Shown here: piece after piece, positions 7,905 through 13,333 of the stretch
Position numbering within the stretch: the first letter of the stretch is position 1
Layout of the letters: each line of letters opens with the position of its first letter
Origin: Planctomycetaceae bacterium
Lineage (GTDB): Bacteria > Planctomycetota > Planctomycetia > Pirellulales > Pirellulaceae
Reading direction: 5' to 3'
Length of the DNA stretch: 13,333 bases
Assembly: GCA_012965455.1 (NCBI GenBank)
Contig: DTSG01000194.1
Location: 1-13,333 of the forward strand
Translations under genes and position numbers: made by a program
The notes under the pieces: generated by a model
Told to the model about the DNA's origin: nothing
Database searches by the model: none
The model's input: only the letters and a program-made list of their open reading frames with translations

Positions 7905-8219
7905 ATAGTTGTCACTGATAGCAGGTTCAAGTATTAAACTGGCTAATCTTGGTTGTTTAAAGCGAGTTGGTTTGCTACCACACCGTGCCATAAATCAACT
8001 TGATTTCCTATGTTTTTCAACCTGCTTTCACGAATTCTGCTTTAGGCGTGCCGATGTAGAACTTGACAAAGGCAAGGGAGTTCCGGAGATTTCCGTTAGT
8101 TGGCAATAAGTGCGCAGTCTTATTATCGTTGCTAAAGAATTGCCGGTTGTTGAATAGTTCCAGCGCCCATAAACTAAAGTCTGTATTAAATGGCTAGGAA
8201 CTTCTGCTTCGATGCCGTG

Positions 8220-8233
8220 TTAAACATGTTTAA
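8220..8233. promoter_or_regulatory. 14-bp perfect palindrome upstream of the efflux operon
   Basis: TTAAACATGTTTAA is a perfect 14-bp palindrome whose end lies 39 bases before the adaptor ATG. This is a usual place for an operator of an efflux repressor such as a TetR- or MarR-type protein. No regulator gene is in the window, so the assignment is inference from position and symmetry only. Confidence 0.35.
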
Positions 8234-8272
8234 TCTGTACTTCGCTGTCTCATAGAAGACCAATATCAACCA

Positions 8273-9664
8273 ATGAATTACAAGACAATAATTATTGGCA
8301 TCGTGTTACCGATTGCAATATGGGTGCTTGCGGGTTTGATGATCATGGGAATTTTGGCTTTACCTTCACCCGTAACCATTAGCGCAGGTGAAAGTAAACT
8401 GGACCCTCTCGTATCCGTGCGGGCGGCAACCAAATTTGAGTCAACGATGACCGTGCAAGCGGACGGAGTTGTCGTCCCGTTTCGTGAAATTCGACTTGCC
8501 GCTCAAGTCGCAGGTCGTATCGATCACAAGTCGGAGAATTGTCGCGCTGGTCGCCAAGTTAAACAAGGTGACGAGTTGTTTCGCATCGATCAACGTGACT
8601 ATCTATTGACTCAGCAGCAATTAGCCAGTCAGCAGCAACAAGCAGAAATTGATCTGGAACAAGTCACCCTGGATATCATCAAAGCGGGTGATTTATTGAA
8701 ACTCGCCAATGCTGACTTGGATTTGCAAATCAAAGAGTACGAACGCTTAAAGGACTTACGCGTTCGAAACGCCATCACCGATGCGGATGTTGAACGTGGT
8801 CAACGTGGTGTGATCGCCGCGCAAAACGTGATTGTAAGAAACACAGCCGATCTCGATACCGCTCGCAAACGCGAATATCGTCTCAAAAGTAACAAAGAAT
8901 TACTTAACATCCAAATGCAAAAAGCGAATCTCGATTTAGAACGCACGATCGTGATATCGCCTGTCGATGGCGTGATTGTCCAAGAACTAGTCGAAACCGA
9001 TTCCTTCGCGGAGCGTGGTACAACTCTAGTGGTTATCGAGGATACGCAGCGGGCTGAGATTCGGGCAAACCTAAAAATGGATGACCTGATGTGGGTTCTT
9101 GATGGGCAATCTGAAAGTGCAAATGGCACTCAGAACTACACGTTACCGAGCCATCCGGTGACGGTGACCTATGAATTCTCTGGCAAGCGTCCGCTGACGT
9201 TAACTTGGCAAGGGCGATTAGATCGATTTGATGGTCGTGGATTGGACACGTCCACGCGTACCATACCTATTCGAATTGTTGTGGATGAACCTGATACCGG
9301 TACGCTCAATGGCATCGGCAACTTGGTCCGCGGGATGTTTGTAGAATTGACGATTTCCGTTTTCACTCCCGACTCCATGGTGCTCATACCCAAACGGTCA
9401 CTAACGACGTCCAATCAAGTGTACGTGGTGCGAACATCTGGCCAATCAGGGGGCGAATCCACAACGGAGATTAACGGTATCTACAGTGTTGTCGAAAACG
9501 TAATTCCTTTGCGAGAAAGCGAAAATGACGAGGGTGAGTTTTGGGTCATTGATACTAATGCCTGCGATCTTGCCGTGGGTGATTGGATCGTGACTCAGAG
9601 AATGTTCGGCTTGCCTGTGAATGACTCCGAAAAATCCAAAGTACGTATTCGCACGACGGATTAA
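8273..9664 (+). CDS. RND efflux periplasmic adaptor (HlyD/AcrA-type membrane fusion protein)
   Basis: This 463-residue adaptor would bridge the downstream RND permease and an outer-membrane channel. Seen: one N-terminal hydrophobic segment (residues 5-30, no lipobox cysteine, so probably an uncleaved inner-membrane anchor). A first half lipoyl-type domain follows (~60-110; GVVVPFREIRLAAQVAGRI and VKQGDELFRID). Next is a long alpha-helical hairpin rich in Gln, Leu, Lys and Glu (~111-222). The second lipoyl half (~223-255; TIVISPVDGVIVQELVETD) precedes a beta-barrel region (~258-365) with a RGMFVELTI strand, and a membrane-proximal beta domain (~366-450) with VLIPKRSL. This order is that of AcrA/MexA-family adaptors. 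The ATG at 8273 leads straight into the membrane anchor; only a weak purine-rich AGAAG precedes it. The gene lies 96 bases upstream of the permease on the same strand, so an operon is likely. Substrate is unknown. Confidence 0.93.
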   Translation: MNYKTIIIGIVLPIAIWVLAGLMIMGILALPSPVTISAGESKLDPLVSVRAATKFESTMTVQADGVVVPFREIRLAAQVAGRIDHKSENCRAGRQVKQGDELFRIDQRDYLLTQQQLASQQQQAEIDLEQVTLDIIKAGDLLKLANADLDLQIKEYERLKDLRVRNAITDADVERGQRGVIAAQNVIVRNTADLDTARKREYRLKSNKELLNIQMQKANLDLERTIVISPVDGVIVQELVETDSFAERGTTLVVIEDTQRAEIRANLKMDDLMWVLDGQSESANGTQNYTLPSHPVTVTYEFSGKRPLTLTWQGRLDRFDGRGLDTSTRTIPIRIVVDEPDTGTLNGIGNLVRGMFVELTISVFTPDSMVLIPKRSLTTSNQVYVVRTSGQSGGESTTEINGIYSVVENVIPLRESENDEGEFWVIDTNACDLAVGDWIVTQRMFGLPVNDSEKSKVRIRTTD

Positions 9665-9691
9665 CCATACCCGGATAGATTCCGTTAGTTG

Positions 9692-9760
9692 ATGCGTGGC
9701 AGTCTTTTATCTGTGAAACAACAGCGAGCGACAGCAAGAATGACAAAAGGCGAAGATTAA
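9692..9760 (+). other. Possible 22-codon ORF between adaptor and permease
   Basis: An ATG frame starting MRGSLLSVKQQ runs 22 codons and ends in TAA at 9758-9760, directly touching the GTG start of the permease (TAAGTG). It has no recognised domain. Stop-start contact would suit translational coupling, and its last codons overlap the likely permease ribosome-binding site. A short frame like this can easily arise by chance, so it is reported only as a candidate. Confidence 0.2.
9747..9750 (+). promoter_or_regulatory. Ribosome-binding site supporting the GTG start of the permease
   Basis: AAGG at 9747-9750, ten bases before GTG at 9761, is a short Shine-Dalgarno-like sequence. It supports the GTG start, as does the match of the N-terminus (MIKHLISWAIDRS) to the usual beginning of RND permeases of this type. 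Confidence 0.5.
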
Positions 9761-12700
9761 GTGATTAAACATCTGATTTCATGGGCCATCGATCGCAGTG
9801 CAGCAATGAATGCGCTGATGATTGCGACGATTTTCGCGGGGCTTTTTAGTTTTGGGGTGATGCGGCGGGAAATTTTTCCAGAATTTGAACTGGATTTTAT
9901 TCTCGTGACTGTTCCCTATCCCGGAGCCTCACCGCAGGTCACCGAAGAGGGGATTTGTCAAAAACTTGAATCAGCTATTCAGCCGATTGCCGGTATTAAG
10001 AAACTCACATCCGTTGCCACTCGAGGCATTGGATTTGCTGTTGTTGAGTTAAACCCAGGCGAAGACGCTCAGAAGATTCTCAATGAAATCCGCAGCGCGG
10101 TGGACCGCATACCGAGTCTACCTGAACTTGCCGAAAATAAAGATGTCCGCCAGATTACCATGCGCAATCCAGCAATCCGCGTGGGGATTCTGGGGCCACC
10201 TGATATTGAGAGCGAAGAAGCTGAGTGGGAATTGCGGAACTTGACGGAAGAAATCCGCCAAGAGCTAATGGCACAAAAGCCAATCAAAAAATCTGGTATT
10301 GCTGGTTTCCGGCAATACTTCACAACCAACTTGGAGCAAGCGGTTGTATCTCAAGCTGATATTATTGGAGCTAAGCCTTATCAGATTGATGTTGAAATCA
10401 GTGAGCGGGATTTGCGGCAATTCGGTTTAACGCTGAAGCAAGTCGCAGCAATTATTCGCAGTGAAAATGTCGATGTTCCCGGCGGCGTGTTACGTTCGGA
10501 GGTTGGAGATGTATCGTTACAAGCTAACAGCAAGGTCCTAACAGGCGTCGAAATTGCACAGTTACCACTGGTGCGTTCCAAAGGTGAAGTGGTGTTGCGG
10601 GTGGGCGATATCGCGACCGTCAATGATGGGTTTGCCGATGTAGATTCGATTGATCGAGTTAATGGTCGACCAGCCCTTGTTCTATCTATCATGAGGACGC
10701 CATCGGAAGACCTGATGCATATTACCGATACGGTCAAAGCGTTTGTTGAAAACCGGAACAAAACAATGCCGCCAGGTTATGAGCTAGCTATCTGGTTTGA
10801 CCAATCTGAAATGGTTCAAGGTCGAATGGACTTGTTAACCAGGAATGGTCTGCAAGGACTTTTCTTCGTGTTCTTGGTGTTAGCGTTGTTTTTAGAATTG
10901 CGACTCGCGTTTTGGGTGGCCATGGGAATTCCAATTTCGGTGCTGGGAGCCGGAATTGTGTTGATATATATGGGTGCCACGATCAACATGTTGTCACTGT
11001 TTGCCTTTCTGCTGGCACTTGGAATTGTCGTCGATGATGCAATTGTCATCGGTGAGAATATATACCGATACCGTGAGAAGGGTCTGCAACCACGAGAAGC
11101 GGCAATTCAGGGAACGCTGGAAGTGTTACCGGCCGTGACAGCTTCCGTCACGACTACCGTGATCGCTTTTTTACCGTTGTTCTTTATCGCGGGAGTCATG
11201 GGTAAGTTCTTTGCGGTTTTGCCAACCGCTGTGGTCGCCATGTTGATTATTTCTCTGGTTGAGAGCATGTTTATTTTGCCTTGTCACTTAGGGCATGACG
11301 ATGGTCCAGTTACGCGAATTATCAAATGGTTGTCGTTACCCGCAAAACCGTTTCTGTGGTGTATCGGTAAAGCAAATCAAGTCGCGACTGGGTGCATGCA
11401 GTCTACGATCCACAAAATCTATTTACCATCATTACGGTATGCACTTCGTTTTCCGATCGTCCCGATAAGCATTGGCACGGGCATCCTGTTTGTGTCATTA
11501 ACATTGGTTGTTCAAGGCATCACGCCGTTTATATTGTTCCCGAAAGTGGACAGTCCAATGATTAACGCGAAAGTTGTTTTCAGCGATGGCACGCCGGTTG
11601 AAGTCACCGATGCGGCGACGCGAGAGCTGGAAGACGCAATTGTTAAATTGTTAAAGGAAGTATCGCCGGACGAGAAAATATTTAAAGTAATCCATCGTGC
11701 GGTGGGCCACACTACAGGTACCGCTCCTCCGGGTCCTCAAGGACGTACCAATGGATCGTTTGTCGGTGTCGTCGATGTGGAATTGGTAGACAGTGGCTTG
11801 CGGTCGATCGATAGTTTAACACTGATCAATCAATGGCGGGAAATGAGTCCGACTTATCCCGATGCCGAGTCTTTAATCTTTTCCGATACCGGTGGTCCCG
11901 GAGGTCCCGGGGCCAAACAAATTGAATTCAAATTGTTAGCTGATGCGAAGTACATGGATGATTTGGAAAAAGCCTCTGAGGAATGCCTAGCATTTTTGCG
12001 AGCAAAGCCAGGCGTATTTGATCTCGATACCGATACCTATATGGGTAAAGAAGAGTTTCGTTTTACGATCAAAGAAGACGCGAAGGCGATGGGGATTACG
12101 TCGTCACAGTTAGCAGACGCAGTACGTGGAGCTTACTATGGCGAAGAAGTGATGCGATTACAGCGAGGACGCCATGAAGTTAAATTGATGGTTCGCTATC
12201 CGTTGGCAGAGCGTCGTAGTTTATTGAACTTGTCGGATATTCGAGTGCGCGGTAATGACCGCGCAGAACGACCTATCACGGAAGTTGCGGAAATCGAAAA
12301 AGTACGCGAATACTCTGAACTAAATCGAGTCAATCAATTACGCTCCATCACCGTTTCCGGTGACATCGATTTCTCGCAGGGTGTAACAGCAAATAAGATA
12401 TTTGATGGCGATGTGAACGATGGAAAACCATCGTTTAATGAGTTCTTTGAGAATACGATTAAGAAAAAATATCCAAGTGTGTTCTTGATGTATGAAGGCC
12501 AAGCTCAGCAACAAGCCGAGACAATCAATAGTATGATTACTGGCTTTATTGTTGCGATGATGGTGATTTTCTTGGTGTTAACATTGCAGTTTAAATCCTA
12601 CATTCAACCGTTTATTATTATGGCGATCATGCCCTTTGCACTTATCGGCGTGATTTGGGGGCACTACTTTTTAATGATTCCGATTACTCTGTTTAGCCTT

Positions 12701-13090
12701 TGCGGCATCGTGGCCTTGATGGGCGTCGTGATTAATGACTCGATCGTACTGGTCGACTTTATTAATAAGCGGTATGAGCGGGGCGGGGATATTGTGGAAG
12801 TTTTGATGGAAGCAGGACGTGATCGATTCCGTCCAGTTGCGCTGACGTCGATCACGACAGTCGCGGGGTTGTTTCCAATTTTAACGGAGACGTCGCTACA
12901 GGCTACCTTACTGATTCCGATGGCAGCAAGTTTGTGTTTCGGGCTGGCCGTCGGCACAGTCATGATCTTGTATCTGGTACCCGTGTTTTATCGCATCTAC
13001 ATCTGGGTCGGTGATTTCTTCCAACAGCAAATGTTGGGCATGGAAACCGCCAGCGACCACCCACCGACGACTGCGAATTCGGACAGGTAA
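9761..13090 (+). CDS. RND-family efflux transporter permease (AcrB/HAE-like)
   Basis: This 1109-residue inner-membrane proton-driven exporter has the layout of the AcrB/MexB superfamily. Seen: TM1 (~13-33), then a first periplasmic porter domain containing FPEFELDFILVTVPYPGASP. TM2-TM6 (~364-508) include GIVVDDAIVIGENIYR, whose Asp425/Asp426 match the proton-relay aspartates of AcrB TM4. TM7 (~563-587) precedes a second periplasmic domain (~590-920) with a Gly/Pro loop, GGPGGPGAKQIEFKL. TM8-TM12 (~922-1078) end in a short polar tail. The counterpart of the AcrB TM10 Lys940 is Asn992 (VVINDSIVLVDF), a form seen in many RND subgroups. The protein is slightly longer than AcrB (~1050). It starts with GTG at 9761, supported by the typical N-terminus. 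It follows the adaptor gene by 96 bases, and no outer-membrane factor follows. Substrate cannot be predicted. Confidence 0.95.
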   Translation: MIKHLISWAIDRSAAMNALMIATIFAGLFSFGVMRREIFPEFELDFILVTVPYPGASPQVTEEGICQKLESAIQPIAGIKKLTSVATRGIGFAVVELNPGEDAQKILNEIRSAVDRIPSLPELAENKDVRQITMRNPAIRVGILGPPDIESEEAEWELRNLTEEIRQELMAQKPIKKSGIAGFRQYFTTNLEQAVVSQADIIGAKPYQIDVEISERDLRQFGLTLKQVAAIIRSENVDVPGGVLRSEVGDVSLQANSKVLTGVEIAQLPLVRSKGEVVLRVGDIATVNDGFADVDSIDRVNGRPALVLSIMRTPSEDLMHITDTVKAFVENRNKTMPPGYELAIWFDQSEMVQGRMDLLTRNGLQGLFFVFLVLALFLELRLAFWVAMGIPISVLGAGIVLIYMGATINMLSLFAFLLALGIVVDDAIVIGENIYRYREKGLQPREAAIQGTLEVLPAVTASVTTTVIAFLPLFFIAGVMGKFFAVLPTAVVAMLIISLVESMFILPCHLGHDDGPVTRIIKWLSLPAKPFLWCIGKANQVATGCMQSTIHKIYLPSLRYALRFPIVPISIGTGILFVSLTLVVQGITPFILFPKVDSPMINAKVVFSDGTPVEVTDAATRELEDAIVKLLKEVSPDEKIFKVIHRAVGHTTGTAPPGPQGRTNGSFVGVVDVELVDSGLRSIDSLTLINQWREMSPTYPDAESLIFSDTGGPGGPGAKQIEFKLLADAKYMDDLEKASEECLAFLRAKPGVFDLDTDTYMGKEEFRFTIKEDAKAMGITSSQLADAVRGAYYGEEVMRLQRGRHEVKLMVRYPLAERRSLLNLSDIRVRGNDRAERPITEVAEIEKVREYSELNRVNQLRSITVSGDIDFSQGVTANKIFDGDVNDGKPSFNEFFENTIKKKYPSVFLMYEGQAQQQAETINSMITGFIVAMMVIFLVLTLQFKSYIQPFIIMAIMPFALIGVIWGHYFLMIPITLFSLCGIVALMGVVINDSIVLVDFINKRYERGGDIVEVLMEAGRDRFRPVALTSITTVAGLFPILTETSLQATLLIPMAASLCFGLAVGTVMILYLVPVFYRIYIWVGDFFQQQMLGMETASDHPPTTANSDR

Positions 13091-13163
13091 ACTCGGACCA
13101 CGCATTAACACAAATAGACATCCGGCAGAAATATCGCAATCGACAGCTCCTCGGACCCTCTAG

Positions 13164-13333
13164 CTACAGTGTTTTGATGATGCTGGCGCCGAAGGTGAAT
13201 CCACCACCGAAGGCACAGAGTCCGATGGATTGGTCGGCTTTTATCGAGGGTAGCAGTTCGTGCAGGCAGAGAGGAATCGTGCTGCTTGAAGTGTTTCCGT
13301 GTTGCGCAATATTGCTGAAAACGTGTGGGTTGA
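13164..13333 (-). CDS. 3-oxoacyl-ACP synthase III (FabH-like), C-terminal end (runs off right edge)
   Basis: The last ~56 codons of a minus-strand gene end in TAG at 13164-13166; the 5' part is outside the window. The visible peptide contains AQHGNTSSSTIPLCLHELL and GLCAFGGGFTFGASIIKTL. These match the C-terminus of FabH/KAS III enzymes: E. coli FabH has RHGNTSAASVP and EAFGGGFTWGSALV. The Asn of HGNT corresponds to the catalytic Asn274 of E. coli FabH. The catalytic Cys and His are not in view. Known role of the family: condensing an acyl-CoA primer with malonyl-ACP in fatty-acid or related synthesis; this copy could also serve secondary metabolism. It converges on the permease gene with a 73-base gap in which I see no clear terminator. 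Confidence 0.88.
   Translation of the reverse strand, partial: NPHVFSNIAQHGNTSSSTIPLCLHELLPSIKADQSIGLCAFGGGFTFGASIIKTL

Larger units (their letters stand above)
7781..8272. other. Divergent intergenic region, 492 bp, no convincing gene
   Basis: This region separates the start of the giant gene (minus) from the start of the efflux adaptor gene (plus), so it should contain both promoters. It is rather A/T-rich. I see a near-palindrome at 7885-7904 and a perfect palindrome at 8220-8233, described separately. A 66-codon frame at 7909-8109 needs a TTG start and has no recognisable features. A 21-codon ATG frame at 8190-8255 ends just before the adaptor gene and could at most be a leader peptide. 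No tRNA, riboswitch or clear sigma-70 promoter could be assigned. Confidence 0.6.

Noticed and set aside
7905..7950. tRNA T-arm-like GGTTCAAG
   Set aside because: No acceptor, D or anticodon arms can be paired around it.
7909..8109. 66-codon plus-strand frame in the divergent intergenic region
   Set aside because: It needs a TTG start, has no ribosome-binding site and no recognisable motif, and lies where promoters are expected.
8190..8255. 21-codon ATG frame just upstream of the adaptor gene
   Set aside because: It is too short to separate from chance; no runs of a regulatory amino acid and no attenuator-like hairpins follow it.
13091..13163. Repeated CTCGGACC (13092-13099 and 13150-13157) as a terminator or attachment site
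   Set aside because: It is a direct, not inverted, 8-bp repeat with no T-run and no sign of an inserted element.

Overview
The window looks like part of a planctomycete chromosome, most likely Pirellulales (Rhodopirellula/Blastopirellula-like). The main evidence is the N-terminal LENLEDRRLLA motif of a 2351-residue secreted protein, which is a planctomycete hallmark. That protein also ends in a dockerin-type tail, and a BBP2-type porin and an RND efflux pair of a type common in this phylum lie nearby. The genus is inference. No RNA gene, mobile element or CRISPR array was found.

Layout from left to right. Positions 1-551 (minus strand) hold the 5' part of an outer-membrane porin with a signal peptide; it runs off the left edge. 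Positions 725-7780 (minus) hold one giant gene. In order it encodes the LEDRRLLA motif, a metzincin-type zinc peptidase domain, a PPC domain, seven 56-residue FG-GAP-like blades (probable beta-propeller), ten ~113-residue cadherin-like repeats, a C-terminal beta region, a dockerin-like EF-hand pair and an acidic tail. Positions 7781-8272 are a 492-base divergent intergenic region with two palindromes but no convincing gene. Positions 8273-9664 and 9761-13090 (plus) form a two-gene RND efflux operon (periplasmic adaptor, then inner-membrane permease). Positions 13164-13333 (minus) hold the 3' end of a FabH-like 3-oxoacyl-ACP synthase III gene that converges on the permease and runs off the right edge.

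How the genes may work together. The adaptor and permease should form the inner-membrane and periplasmic part of a tripartite exporter; no TolC-like outer-membrane partner is visible. The giant protein is probably exported and could act as a calcium-dependent adhesin/protease at the cell surface. The porin follows it on the same strand after 173 bases but appears to have its own leader. No functional link between the divergent halves can be shown from sequence.

The least ordinary content is the giant gene: its domain combination, a 107-base perfect internal duplication offset by exactly two propeller blades, a recent-looking duplication among the cadherin-like repeats, and a single cysteine in 2351 residues. 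I did not find a clear, wholly new defence or metabolic system.
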